NCBI RefSeq assembly: GCF_035222375.1
Contig: NW_026946365.1
Span: forward strand, 186,001 to 250,000
Direction: 5' to 3'
Source of the DNA: Podospora pseudocomata
Lineage: Eukaryota > Ascomycota > Sordariomycetes > Sordariales > Podosporaceae
DNA: 64,000 bases
Shown: positions 34,736-45,956 of the stretch, piece by piece
Layout of the letters: every line of letters starts with the position of its first letter
Position numbering within the stretch: the first letter of the stretch is position 1
The notes under the pieces: model-generated
Seen by the model: the letters and a program-made list of their open reading frames with translations, nothing else
Told to the model about the DNA's origin: nothing
The model's database searches: none
Position numbers and translations under genes: made by a program

Positions 34736-35181
34736 TGTTACGTCCCAAGCGTAATACCCCTATACAGGAACCACTGGGTGGTACCCGAGGTGCTGGGCAC
34801 CTCAGCCAATCATTGGGCCAGGGATGGAAAGACCCACAAGCCCCCGTGCAACCAATCAGGAGTTGCTCAGTCTGATCAGTGGCCAAGACCACTGAGCACA
34901 CTGAGCAAGGTACAAAGATACTTCAGAAATATATGTAGACAGCTTGACATAAATAGGGGGGAGCGCCGGGCGCTCCCCGTATCGAGGAATCTGATTCCTC
35001 ATGCAAGCAATTCAAGTTCATTTGTCTACAATCTACTTTCAGTAGCTCTTTGTTAGAACAACCTGTTGTTGACAGTGAACCCGTGTCTGAGACGCTTGTC
35101 ACAACCTTCGATCATCCTGTCATATTCACCTTCGGCGTACTGCCTTGCAGTCTGTATCCATTCCTGGTGCAGGTTGTAACA
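34736..35181 (+). mobile_element. Solo LTR, family 1, copy 1
   Basis: 446 bp starting TGTTAC and ending GTAACA, flanked by an exact 5-bp duplication CTAGG (34731-34735 and 35182-35186). No internal retroelement sequence is attached. The orientation given is the one in which a TATA-like box and hairpin follow the presumed U3. Confidence 0.9.
34949..34978 (+). promoter_or_regulatory. LTR family 1 TATA box and GC-rich hairpin
   Basis: CATAAATAG at 34949-34957 is followed at 34958-34978 by a near-perfect palindrome (10-bp arms GGGGAGCGCC and GGCGCTCCCC with one spacer base). The pair recurs in copies 3, 4 and 5, and in degenerate form in copy 2. It marks the likely transcription start; the hairpin would lie at or near the RNA 5' end. 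Confidence 0.65.
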
Positions 35182-35186
35182 CTAGG

Positions 35187-35494
35187 CTCTATAGGCTGCT
35201 GGGATTTGATATGTTGAGCGGAAAACCGTCGCGTTACTGGAGGCCAATGTACACTCCAGTTCCGTGCCTAAAGGCCGCCTGAGCTTCTTCCAATTTGTCG
35301 GGGGCTCCCTAAGTATCTAGTCATCTTACAGAGGGAAATTGTTGTAGCCTGGAAAATGCCCGGGTAATAGACTGAAGTATATGCCGTAATTTAATAAGAG
35401 TCTAAGTGAAAAAAAAGAAAGTAGAGCAAACATGAGATATATAAAATGTATTTAAATAATAGTTTTACTTTCTTACTTGTGGAAACTTAGCTAG
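35187..35494. other. Unique spacer between solo LTRs
   Basis: About 300 bp not repeated elsewhere in the window as far as I can see; AT content rises toward 35494. Nothing identified. Confidence 0.45.
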
Positions 35495-36004
35495 TGTTAC
35501 AACCTGCACCGGGAGTGGATACAGACTGCAAGGCAGTACGCCGGAGGTGAATATGACAGGATGATCGAAGGTTGTGACAAGCGTCTCAGACATGGGGTTC
35601 ACTGTCAACAACATGTCGTTCTAACAAAGAGCTACTGAGAGTAGATTGTAGACAAATGAACTTGATTGCTTGCATGAGGAATCAGATTCCTCGACATGGG
35701 GAGCGCTGGGCACTCCCCCCTATTTATGTGAAGCTATCTACATATGTTTCTGAAGTATCTTTGTACCTTGCTCAGTGTGCTTAGTGGTCTTGGCGGCTGG
35801 GCAGACTGAGCAACCTTTCATGATCGATGTGCTCAGTGTGCTCAGTGGTCTTGGCCACTGATCAGACTGAGCACCTCCTGATTGGTCGTATGGGGGCTTA
35901 TGGGTCTTTCCATATCCCTGGCCCAATGATTGGCTGAGGTGTCCCAGCACCTCAGGTACCACCCAGTGGTTCCTGTACGGGAGTATTACGCTTGGGGCGT
36001 AACA
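35495..36004 (-). mobile_element. Solo LTR, family 1, copy 2 (long form)
   Basis: 510 bp with TGTTAC/GTAACA ends. It is longer than copy 1 because a segment of about 60 bp with CTCAGTGTGCTCAGTGGTC is tandemly duplicated (also in copy 4). Flanks are GCTAG on the left and GCCAG on the right, a 4/5 match. The right flank is pogo transposase sequence, but the left flank is not, so recombination after insertion is possible. Confidence 0.85.
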
Positions 36005-37341
36005 GCCAGCCAGAGCTCCGGACGCGTTTTACGCGTAGATACGACTACCAGAGGGCTAAGTGCGAGGATCCAAAGGTTATTAGCGAGTGGTTTGCATTTA
36101 TGCGGAACACTAAGGCCAAGTACGGTATCGTGGATGACGATGTCTACAACTTCGACGAGACTGGGTTTATGATGGGTATTATCGTCGCGGGCATGGTCGT
36201 TACAACTTCTGATGGCCGTAGTAAGGCCAAACAGGTCCAGCCTGGCAATTGTGAGTGGGCTACGGTTATTCAGGGCGTAAATGCTTTAGGTTGGGCTATC
36301 CCGCCATTCATGATCTTAACCGTGCAATATCACCTCGCCAATTGGTATCAAGAGTGCAGCCTTCCAGCCACCTGGCGCATTGCAACAACCGATAATGGCT
36401 GGACTACCAATCCGGTAGGCCTAGATTGGATCAAGCACTTCGACTATCACACAGCGTCCCGCACAAAGGGCAAATACCGGTTGTTAATCCTCGACGGCCA
36501 CGAAAGCCACCACTCGACCGGATTCGAGCGCTACTGCCAGCAGAACAACATTATCACGCTCTGCATGCCTCCGCATTCCTCCCACCTCCTTCAGCCACTC
36601 GATGTTGGCTGCTTTGGGCCGCTAAAACAGGCGTACGGTCGCCAGATCGAGGACTTGATGCGCGCGCATATCAACCACGTAAGCAAGGTCGATTTCCTCT
36701 GTGCCTTCCGCGAGACCTTCTTCGCCTCTATAACGGAGAAGAATATACAGGGTGGCTTTGCAGGTGCTGGCCTTGTACCGTACGATCCAGAAAGGGTGCT
36801 TTCCAAGCTGGATGTAAAGCTTTGTACGCCAACACCCCCGACCTCACGGCCCGGTACTCCACAACCTTGGGTATTCCAGACACCACCCAACTCCCGAGAA
36901 GCCAACTCACAGTCAACGCTCATTAAGACTCGTATTACCAACCATCAAAATAGCTCCCCGACTTCGATGTTAGCTGCTGTAGACCAGCTTACTAAGGGTA
37001 CGATGGCTGTGATGCACCAGGTGGCCCTCCTTCAGTCAGAGAACGCTTCGCTCCGCAAGGCCAATGAGGCACTAAGTAAGCGCCGGAGAGCTAAAAAAAC
37101 ACGTGTACGGCTCGGAGGATCACTTGCTATACAGGATGCACATGATCTACTGGACCAAAAGGCTGTGGGTGCGGAGGGAGTGCAAGAAACGCAGCAGGAT
37201 GGTAGTGGTGCAGGGGGGGTCCGTACGAAGGTTCGGTGCTGTGGTGTGTGCGGCAAACCTGGCCATAATGCGCGCACTTGCCAGGAGGCTGAAGAAGCCT
37301 CAGATTCAGCTGCTTCTGATGTAATTATAGTCGGTTCCTAG
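36005..37341 (+). pseudogene. Pogo-type transposase, N-terminally truncated (P1)
   Basis: An open frame of about 445 codons carrying the end of the CENP-B/Tc5-type DNA-binding domain (QPELRTRFTRRYDYQRAK), the complete DDE_1 endonuclease and the C-terminal zinc knuckle CGVCGKPGHNARTC. Catalytic acidic residues sit in YNFDETGF, LLILDGHESHHS and LLQPLDVGCF. A coiled-coil-like basic stretch (NEALSKRRRAKKTRVR) precedes the knuckle. No stop or frameshift interrupts it, but the start codon and psq-type helix-turn-helix are gone, replaced by the solo LTR. Without them it should not bind element ends normally. Confidence 0.88.
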
Positions 37342-37432
37342 TGTTGTGGTCTAGCAATTGAGGATAGTTGTAATAGAGTAGTAGAAGGTGCCTCACTTAC
37401 TGATATGCCTCACTCACTGATAATGTACGTTA
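36005..37432 (+). mobile_element. Pogo-like element P1, 5'-truncated
   Basis: Tc1-mariner/pogo-type element whose left part is missing; it starts at the solo LTR boundary and ends with iteron-bearing tip (GCCTCACTTACTG and GCCTCACTCACTG) and ...ACGTTA at 37432. Very similar to P2 (41690-43554) in inverse orientation. Confidence 0.88.
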
Positions 37433-38373
37433 GTACAATTTAGATTTATAATCTGAAGTAAAACATTTTTATTTTACATCATACGAAAGTCAATAATAAC
37501 TATAATAGCTTTATAAAATAGAACGAACTTTTTAATTTCACGATTTTGATATATCTGTAATTTGCTATATTTACGTAACAAAAATATACTTTATATCATT
37601 TATAAGATTTAATCTCTTTAATAAATGTCCCAGTGACTCTACTATTTAAGACATTTTTGAATATGGAACTATTCTGTTTTTACTTTGTTTTTTCCTCTAA
37701 CTTCCTATTGATATATTAATAGGAATATAAAATTATTCATTATTTCAAAGAAAAGAGAAAAACTGATAAACATATCATGTTATAGTACTAATAACTTACC
37801 TTTTGAATATCCTTCATATTATTAATTATCCATAACTCTACTAATATTTTCCCCTGTTTCTCATACCAATTAATAACATCAATAACAAATTTTCACGTTA
37901 TTTTCTTTCTATATATTTCTGTCTAAATTCTCCTATATTTGATGTTACTTAATTATTTAATAAAATAAATAATCAACGAACCCTACTTTTAGTTTTTTAA
38001 AGTATTAGTTTGTTAAAACGGTAAAAGAAAAAGCATAAATGTGACGACATATATCCTGGAGCAGGATACTGGGTTAGGGTTGGGAGGACCAGGGCTGAGG
38101 ACGAGGGCTGAGGACAGGACTGCGGCTAATGGGAGAGCAGGAAGAAGTAGCACAGGGCAGGGCATGGATATCTGGGAGAGCGAGCAGGCCTACCACACTT
38201 ACCTTTCTTTTCTTCTTCACAATTAGTTTAGCTACGGAATACTATATTGGCCTTGACTTGTAGGACCTAAGCTTCGTGACAATAAAGAAGCTTTTGATCT
38301 AGAAGATTATTAAAGACATATTAATAACTTAAATGAACATGGTTTAAAAATAATTTAATTTGTAAATTGAGAA
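37433..38373. other. AT-rich RIP-like island
   Basis: Very AT-rich with no coding signal, apart from a less AT-rich patch at about 38041-38215 (GGGTTAGGGTTGGGAGG-like) of unknown origin. Consistent with old, RIP-mutated repeat DNA. Confidence 0.55.
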
Positions 38374-39559
38374 TAACGTGCGTGATAAGCGAGTTAGCCA
38401 GACAAGCGAGTTAGCCACTTTCTACTACCTCACTATAACTACCCTCAATTGCGCAACCATAACACTAAGAAATAACAATAACTGCATCAAAAACAGATGA
38501 ATCAGTGTTACAACCTGCACCAGGAATGGATACAGACTGCAAGGCAGTACGCCAGAGGTGAATATGACAGGATGATCGAAGGTTGTGACAAGCGTCTCAG
38601 ACATGGGTTCACTGTCAACAACAGGTTGTTCTAACAAAGAGCTACTGAGAGTAGATTGTAGACAAATGAACTTGATTGCTTGCATGAGGAATCAGATTTT
38701 TCGACACGGGGAGCGCCCGGCGCTCCCCCCTATTTATGTGAAGCTATCTACATATGTTTCTGAGGTATCCTTGTACCTTGCTCAGTGTGCTTGTATTGCT
38801 TGCTTTTGGCCGCGGCCAACAGACCATGGCCACCGCTAATAGACCATGGCCACCGCTAACAGACCATGGACTCCTTTCTTTCTGACAGGTACAACCCAGT
38901 GGTTCCTGTACAGGGGTATTACGCTTGGGGCGTAACAATCAGATGATTCTGCAGCCTCCTGGCACGTACGTGCATTATGGCCAGGCTTGCCGCACACACT
39001 ATAGCACCGAATCTTCGTACGAGACCCCCCTGCAAACCACTCGCTAATAACATTTGGATCTTCGCATTTGGCCCTCTGGTAGTCGTATTTACGCGTAAAA
39101 CGCGTCCGAAGTTCTGGTTGGCGCTTAACGAAGTTGTGAGCCCATCGTACGCCAACAGGAGGCGCGTCGCGTTCGCGTAGCAATCGATTGGCCATATCAT
39201 CCACATACGAAAGCCGGGGATGAAATGCGCGTGTGCATAGCTCAATTATATATTGAACAATCGTTTGCTCCTCTAGATTGGTAAGCTTGCGCGAGTTAGC
39301 TGGAATATCTCGTCGTGTAGGCCGGCCAGCGCGTCGGTTTCGAAGGGTATCCTTATTGATGTTGTAGATCTCTTCTGCGGCTCGGTTACTGAGCTTTGGG
39401 TTCCTTTGCATAGCTTCGAGTGCTAGATTTACCCTAGCTTCGTACGAAAGGGTTTCCATTGTTGGTTGTGGAAGAATTTGGCGTTTTGTGTGGAGGAGGC
39501 ATGTCGCATGGAAAGTGGCTAACTCGCTTGTCTGGCTAACTCGCTTATCACGCACGTTA
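38374..39559 (-). mobile_element. Pogo-like element P3, internally deleted, carrying a solo LTR
   Basis: Terminal inverted repeats of about 49 bp appear identical at both ends (TAACGTGCGTGAT tip, then AAGCGAGTTAGCC twice). A solo LTR (38506-38937) is inserted inside. Without it the element is about 750 bp. It encodes METLSYEARVNLALEAMQ, a psq/CENP-B-type DNA-binding region up to CEDPNVISEWFA, then jumps to the zinc knuckle CYSVCGKPGHNARTC. The DDE domain is absent. A TGCA shared by both deletion edges suggests microhomology. Confidence 0.9.
38506..38937 (-). mobile_element. Solo LTR, family 1, copy 3
   Basis: 432 bp with TGTTAC/GTAACA ends and an exact duplication ATCAG (38501-38505 and 38938-38942), inserted in the 3' end of the P3 transposase remnant. 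It has a divergent U3 section (CCATGGCCACCGCTAA repeated) compared with the other copies. Confidence 0.93.
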
Positions 39560-41689
39560 TATAAATTTCATATTTAACAGGAAGAAATCCATCAAAGGGT
39601 ATAAGATATAGGGAAAAGTTTTCATTATATAATGAAGAATATTACATGAACAAAGTAAGTACAATATTTAAGGAAAGTGATTATGAAAAAGAAACCGAAA
39701 AATGAAGTTGGTTCAGCATAAAACCGTATAAATATTATAACCTGTATATATATTCTTATAGTAAAAAAAGTATTGTTATAGGAATTCATGAAATTTAAAG
39801 TATTACTTTATTGAAAATATTAATAATATGCTTTATGTATAGAAGGGTTTTAGTATTGTTGTATTATAGATATGCTATATGTTTATATAAAATGCAAAGT
39901 TATGATGTTCGGAATTGAAAAGGTACTATCATTTAAATTTGAATAATTATGGTACCTTTTTACTATGATATTTGTAATACCAATATATATGTAATTAATA
40001 CATTAAATATAACAGCACGGTTATTATAAGTATTGAAATACATTATTTGAATGGTATATTTCATTAATTTCTTATTAATATTCATGAAATGTATATTGAA
40101 TAATATGTTTAGTACTAGTTTTCGTACAAACCTCAGCATTAGATTTAGAATTGAAAAGGGTTTGATTAAAGGTTTTCCAATATATAAGAGTCTGTTAAAA
40201 ATAACCATTAAATATACATTAATACTCAGTACCCTTAAAACTTGTAGATTCTTTATGCTATCATATTAGTTTTAATTATACTCTATTAATTTCTATATTT
40301 TTATGTATTTTTGATATCCCATTTACTTTACTACATTGATCGCTTATATTTATGTTATTAAATTTTTTCCTATACTCTTCAGAAATATTTCATCCTGAAC
40401 ATATTTTTGGTGATTTATTTTAAAACTCTACGTAGCCCTTATAAGCATTTAATAATCGAAATTTCATATTAGTTAATCCATCAAATTATAAGGCATTTGT
40501 CTAGTATAAATTATTTAATTTAAAAGTAAAGCTAATGTTGTTTGGTATGAAATATTTTTTCTTACCTATCATTTATTATATTTAAGTGACTTTGTATCAT
40601 ATACTTTATTTTATTTTGTTTATTTTATATTGTTTATCTTATATACTTGAATAATTATACTTGTTTTATTTTGAAATCATGAGTATAGCTGTCCTTATTA
40701 CTTCAATAATTTTTTAGTAATAAAGTTTGTGAATAAACATTTATATTAGGAAATAATCGTGGAAAAAAATATGTTAAAAGTTAAAACAATCTATTCTGTG
40801 TCTTAAGTTGTTCATTATTTTCCACAATCTTATGTCTATTTGAATATATATATATATATGTATTAACACTGTATTATAATTTTTATTACAAAGCCGAGGT
40901 TTAAATAAATTAAGGTCAATATTATATTCCTGGCGCCACCGTAATATCAGGGTTTGAAAAAAAGAAGGTACGTAGGTAACATACTTACTTTATGAGATAT
41001 TTCTACCCTACTTTACCCGTACTCCACCCAGCTTATATTCCCTTTTATATTTACATTTTTTTCTTTTGACTTACTCCCTACTCCCTACACAACTCCAACT
41101 TACTATTATTATAGTAATTTAGTAAAAAATTATCCCTATTATTGATATAATGTTTATATTTTGTAATTTTAGTTCTTTATTGTTTTTTCAGCATATTATC
41201 AATTCCGATTTTATAAAAATAAATATCTACATTATATAATGACTAATTTTTATACTTCTTTATGATTTAATATATTCAAAGAAAAGTCCTAATTATTATA
41301 TAATCTTCTGCAAGTAAAGGTTATGGAAGAAATATATTTACAAGATTTTCTAGTTTCTATCATTCACTTACTATCACAAAGATTTTTAATGTTATAAAAT
41401 TGTATTATTTGATAATCAGTAATTATTAGAAAAAAACTATAGTATAGTCGGTAAAGCTCTGCTGATTAAAATCGAAGTGCTTTTATTAGTATTTTTAGTT
41501 TTTATTATAAGTATAGTGATTATACCTTGAATCCTTTAGTATCGATAATTAGTCTCCCACCAAATACTAATTCTAATGTTTCTTTTAATACTAAAATAGT
41601 ACCTTTACTATTCTACTTCGTAATTTGTTAACTGTTAATTATTTTACCTAATAATGTAAGAAGGCATTCTAATATAAGTATATTCGACA
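39560..41689. other. AT-rich RIP-like island
   Basis: About 2.1 kb, overwhelmingly A and T, with stops in all frames. A remnant at about 40900-40985 resembles 63170-63230 (shared GTCAATATTAT-type core), indicating an old repeat family. No gene. Confidence 0.6.
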
Positions 41690-43554
41690 TAACGTACATT
41701 ATCAGTGAGTGAGGCATATCAGTAAGTGAGGCACCTTCTACTACTCTATTACAACTATCCTCAATTGCTAGACCACAACACTAGGAACCGACTATAATTA
41801 CATCAGAAGCAGCTGAATCTGTGGCTTCTTCAGCCTCCTGGCAAGTGCGCGCATTATGGCCAGGCTTGCCGCACACACCACAGCACCGAACCTTCGTACG
41901 GACCCCCCCTGCACCACTACCATCCTGCTGCGTTTCTTGCACTCCCTCCGCACCCACAGCCTTTTGGTCCAGTAGATCATGTGCATCCTGTATAGCAAGT
42001 GATCCTCCGAGCCGTACACGTGTTTTTTTAGCTCTCCGGCGCTTACTTAGTGCCTCATTGGCCTTGCGGAGCGAAGCGTTCTCTGACTGAAGGAGGGCCA
42101 CCTGGTGCATCACAGCCATCGTACCCTTAGTAAGCTGGTCTACAGCAGCTAACATCGAAGTCGGGGAGCTATTTTGATGGTTGGTAATACGAGTCTTAAT
42201 GAGCGTTGACTGTGAGTTGGCTTCTCGGGAGTTGGGTGGTGTCTGGAATACCCAAGGTTGTGGAGTACCGGGCCGTGAGGTCGGGGTGTTTGGCGTACAA
42301 AGCTTTACATCCAGCTTGGAAAGCACCCTTTCTGGATCGTACGGTACAAGGCCAGCACCTGCAAAGCCACCCTGTATATTCTTCTCCGTTATAGAGGCGA
42401 AGAAGGTCTCGCGGAAGGCACAGAGGAAATCGACCTTGCTTACGTGGTTGATATGCGCGCGCATCAAGTCCTCGATCTGGCGACCGTACGCCTGTTTTAG
42501 CGGCCCAAAGCAGCCAACATCGAGTGGCTGAAGGAGGTGGGAGGAATGCGGAGGCATACAGAGCGTGATAATATTGTTCTGCTGGCATTGGCGCTCGAAT
42601 TCGGCCGAGTGGTGGCTTTCGTGGCCGTCGAGGATCAATAACCGGTATTTGCCCTTTGTGCGAGACGCTGTGTAATACTCGAAGTGCTTAATCCAATCTA
42701 GGCCTACCGCATTGGTAGTCCAGCTATTATCGGTGGTTGCGATGCGCCAGCTAGACGGTAGGTTGCACTCGGTATACCAGTTGGCAAGGTGGTACTGCGC
42801 GGCTAAGATGATGAAAGGAGGGATGGCCCAGCCGAGGGCGTTGACTCCCTGGATTACCGTTGCCCATTCGCGGTTGCCAGCCTGGAGCAGTTTGCCTTGC
42901 TAAGGCCGTCTGAAGTCGTAACTACCATGCCCGCGAAGATAATACCCATCATAAACCCAGTCTCGTCGAAGTTGTAGATACCGTCATCTACAATACCGTA
43001 CTTGGCCTTGGTGTTCCGTACGAGCGTAAACCACTCGGTAATGACCTTTGGATCCTCGCATTTAGCCCTCTCGTAGTCGTATCTACGCGTAAAACGCGTA
43101 CGGAGCTGTGGCTGGCGTTTGACGAAGTTATGTGCCCAGAGCTTGCCAACAGGAGGCGCGTCACGTTCGCGTAGCAATCGATTGGCCATATCGTCCACCT
43201 ACGCAAGCCGGGGATGAAATGCGCGTGTACATAGCTCAATTATATTTTGAACAATCGTTTTTTCCTCTAGATCCGTAAGCTTGCGCGAATTGGCTGGAAT
43301 ATCGCGTCGTGCAGGTTTGCCATCGCGTCGACGCATTAGTGTTGCAGGATCAACACTGTAGATCTTTGCTGCAGCTCGAAGGCCAAGATTATTATCGTTT
43401 TTGAGAGCTGCTACGGCAAGGAAAAGCCTGCTTTCGTACGAAGGTTGTTCCATTATTAAACGTGGACAAACTTGTGGTTGAGGATGGAAGGTGCGCAATG
43501 CCGTGGGGCGTGTTTCACTCGCTTATCTGTTTCACTCGCTTATTACGCACGTTA
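41690..43554 (-). mobile_element. Pogo-like element P2, full length, mismatched ends
   Basis: 1865 bp. The end near the transposase C-terminus (41690) has iterons CAGTGAGTGAGGC and CAGTAAGTGAGGC, while the end near the N-terminus (43554) has AAGCGAGTGAAAC twice. Both have TAACGT tips. The two ends therefore belong to different iteron classes. Confidence 0.88.
41781..43453 (-). pseudogene. Pogo-type transposase, broken (P2)
   Basis: Starts MEQPSYESRLFLAV and holds psq-type HTH (LGLRAAAKIYSVDPATLMRR), CENP-B/Tc5-type domain (VKRQPQLRTRFTRRYDYE), DDE_1 and zinc knuckle, ending with a Val-Gly-Ser stop. Two lesions: an in-frame TAG just before VDDMANRL (near 43199; sister copies have Tyr or Gly there) and a one-base frame loss near 42885-42900 (GLSKA, then out of frame until QGVNALGWAIPPF). 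The C-terminal half is almost identical to P1. Confidence 0.88.
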
Positions 43555-44340
43555 CTATATAAGTAAATTTATTACGTCATAGTTCTAAAGTCTTACCGTA
43601 TAAAACAATGTTTGGTTATGCTATTGAGTTATTTTTAATTAGAGAAATAAAGTGGACTTGATACCCTAATTTATTGGTGAGAAAGTATTTTGGATATAAA
43701 ATAGTTTAAAAGGGGCCTAGACCATTTATAAAAATATTTAATGTATTTAGGAAAAGGCAAATAGAGCGTAGAAGAAATAATGGATAATAGTAAGTCAGTA
43801 TCATTGTAAATCCTACTTTGGTATTAAAAAGAAAGAATTTATGATTAAAAAGAATTAATAGATTATTTAATTCAATAATGAATCAATTTCTTCATTAATA
43901 CAATAGATTTATACAATTCCAGAAAAAAAGAAGGTGATACGCGTCAATTAAAAATATTAAAAAGTTAAAGTATAAGTAAGATATTTATAGCTGAGTAATT
44001 ACGTAAGTTTTCTAGTAAATCTATCAACGGTTAAAAGTAAATAATCTAACCTTTAAAACGCTAAATGGTAATAATAATAACTAAGAGCTAAAATAAATAG
44101 CCTTGATACTAGATTAATTAAAGAGATTAAGGTCTTAATATAATTTATTATTTAATATTAGATTTTAAAAATTTATTCAATTTTTAAGTTGATATTAGTG
44201 TAAGAATAGGATGAACTAAAATCTTTAATATATTTAACAGAGTAAATGTAAGTCTAGTTAAAAAGCAATATTATAACCTAGGTAATCCTAATGATAACAA
44301 ACTAAATTATATAATAAAAGAATAATTAGTATAGTATGAC
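43555..44340. other. AT-rich RIP-like island
   Basis: No coding content; AT-rich with many short A and T runs. Confidence 0.55.
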
Positions 44341-45956
44341 TAACGTGGTTGATAAGCGAATGACACAGATAAGCGAATGACACACGACGTCGCCACCACG
44401 CATCTCCCAGCTTCTTCTCTAGTTTTCTTTACAACACAAATATGTCTTGCAAAAACGACGATGCCCAGCTGTTCTTGGCTCTCCAGGCAATGCAAAATGA
44501 CCCGAACCTAAGCGCTCGAGCCGCTGGTAAGATATATAGTGTGGATCACCAAAAACTAAGTCGTCGCAGACGTGGCATGCAATCACGACGCGATATTCCA
44601 GCCAACTCGCTGAAATTGACCGACTTAGAAGAATCGGTCATTGTTCAGTATATCCTGGAGGCGGATATCTACAACTTTGACGAGACTGGGTTTATAATGG
44701 GCGTTATCTCAACCGCAATGGTTGTCACAAGCTCCGAACGGCGTGGCAGGGCAAAATCGAAGCAGCCTGGCAATCGAGAGTGGGCAACGGTGATCCAGGG
44801 CGTCAATGCTACCGGCTGGGCGATCCCGCCGTTCATCATCGTCAAGGGCAAGTACCACCTCTCCTCTTGGTACGAGAACAGCCCATTGCCCAAGGACTGG
44901 GTCATTGCAACATCCGAAAACGGTTGGACAACCAACGAGAGAGGCCTAGAATGGATTCAGCACTTCGACAGGCATACCAAAGCTCGAACAGCCGGGGTTC
45001 ATCGCCTCCTCGTCCTCGACGGCCACGACAGCCACCACTCGACCGATTTCGAGGTCTACTGCAAGGAGAATAACATTATCACCCTCTGTATGCCTCCTCA
45101 CTCATCTCACATCCTCCAGCCACTCGATGTTGGCTGTTTCAGCCCGCTCAAGACGGCATACGGCAAGCAGATCGAGGGGATGATGCGGGCAAGCATAACC
45201 CACATCACTAAGGAGGACTTCCTTCCCGCCATCTTCGCAGCGCACCAGGCAGCAATGACGAGCGACAACATTCGAGGAGGTTTCCGAGGCGCTGGACTTG
45301 TTCCTTTGGACCCTGAGAAAGTGATCTCCCAGCTCGACGTTCGTTTAAAGACACCAACTCCCTCGAACCCGCGGCCTGGCAGTGCCCACACCTGGGTTTC
45401 CAAGACCCCAAACAACCCAACCGAAGCCTTTTCGCAGTCTACCCTCATTAAGAATCGAATTGCTCGGCATCAAAATAGCTCTCCAACCGAGATTTTAAGG
45501 GCGGTTGATATCTTTGCGAAAGGGACATCTAAGATAATGCATCAGTTGGCATTGTTAAAGTCGGAGAACCAGAGCCTTCGAGCAGCGAATGAGGCGCTCA
45601 GCAAGCGCCGAAGGGCCAAAAAACAACGGCTGCGGCAAGGAGGATCGCTTAGTGTACAGGATGCACAGGATATGCAGGGTCAGAGAGAGGTTGAGGTGCA
45701 GATCAAGGAGGAAACGCCGGCGGGTAGTGGTCGGAAGCCGAGGGCTGAGACGCGCGCGCAGCGTTGTGGCAACTGCGGCGAGCCTGGCCACAATGCGCGC
45801 ACTTGTCAGATAGTTGTGGAAACGTCTGAGGAAGACGACTCCGAGTAGTTTCATTTGTTTTGAGTTGTTTTAGTGGAATAGATATAGATTTTGTTGCGCA
45901 GGTTCGATTTCGTGTGTCATTCGCTTATCTGTGTCATTCGCTTATCAACTACGTTA
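44341..45956 (+). mobile_element. Pogo-like element P4 with intact ends
   Basis: 1616 bp; ends match over about 47 bp with one mismatch (TAACGTGGTTGAT versus TAACGTAGTTGAT tip), each with AAGCGAATGACAC twice at 17-bp period. Contains one uninterrupted transposase frame. It is the best candidate in the window for a recently active element, yet it lacks a DNA-binding subdomain. Confidence 0.93.
44442..45848 (+). CDS. Pogo-type transposase lacking the CENP-B/Tc5-type domain (P4)
   Basis: 468 residues without interruption. It has the psq-type HTH (LSARAAGKIYSVDHQKLSRR), then RRDIPANSLKLTDLEESVIV, after which YILE joins directly to ADIYNFDETGF. Sister elements carry about 85 more residues at this point, the second DNA-binding domain. 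DDE acidic residues are kept (YNFDETGF, LLVLDGHDSHHS, ILQPLDVGCF). The zinc knuckle is CGNCGEPGHNARTC. The protein is the most divergent of the set (for example FIIVKGKYHLSSWYENSPLP). The deletion is in frame; whether the protein is active is unknown. Confidence 0.9.
   Translation: MSCKNDDAQLFLALQAMQNDPNLSARAAGKIYSVDHQKLSRRRRGMQSRRDIPANSLKLTDLEESVIVQYILEADIYNFDETGFIMGVISTAMVVTSSERRGRAKSKQPGNREWATVIQGVNATGWAIPPFIIVKGKYHLSSWYENSPLPKDWVIATSENGWTTNERGLEWIQHFDRHTKARTAGVHRLLVLDGHDSHHSTDFEVYCKENNIITLCMPPHSSHILQPLDVGCFSPLKTAYGKQIEGMMRASITHITKEDFLPAIFAAHQAAMTSDNIRGGFRGAGLVPLDPEKVISQLDVRLKTPTPSNPRPGSAHTWVSKTPNNPTEAFSQSTLIKNRIARHQNSSPTEILRAVDIFAKGTSKIMHQLALLKSENQSLRAANEALSKRRRAKKQRLRQGGSLSVQDAQDMQGQREVEVQIKEETPAGSGRKPRAETRAQRCGNCGEPGHNARTCQIVVETSEEDDSE

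Noticed and set aside
34679-35056. Open frame of 125 codons over LTR copy 1
   Set aside because: The same peptide recurs wherever the LTR occurs and it crosses the LTR promoter and hairpin; it is a translation of a non-coding repeat.
39963-40269. Overlapping open frames in the AT-rich island
   Set aside because: Almost only Ile, Leu, Asn, Phe, Tyr and Lys codons, as expected by chance in very AT-rich DNA; no motif.
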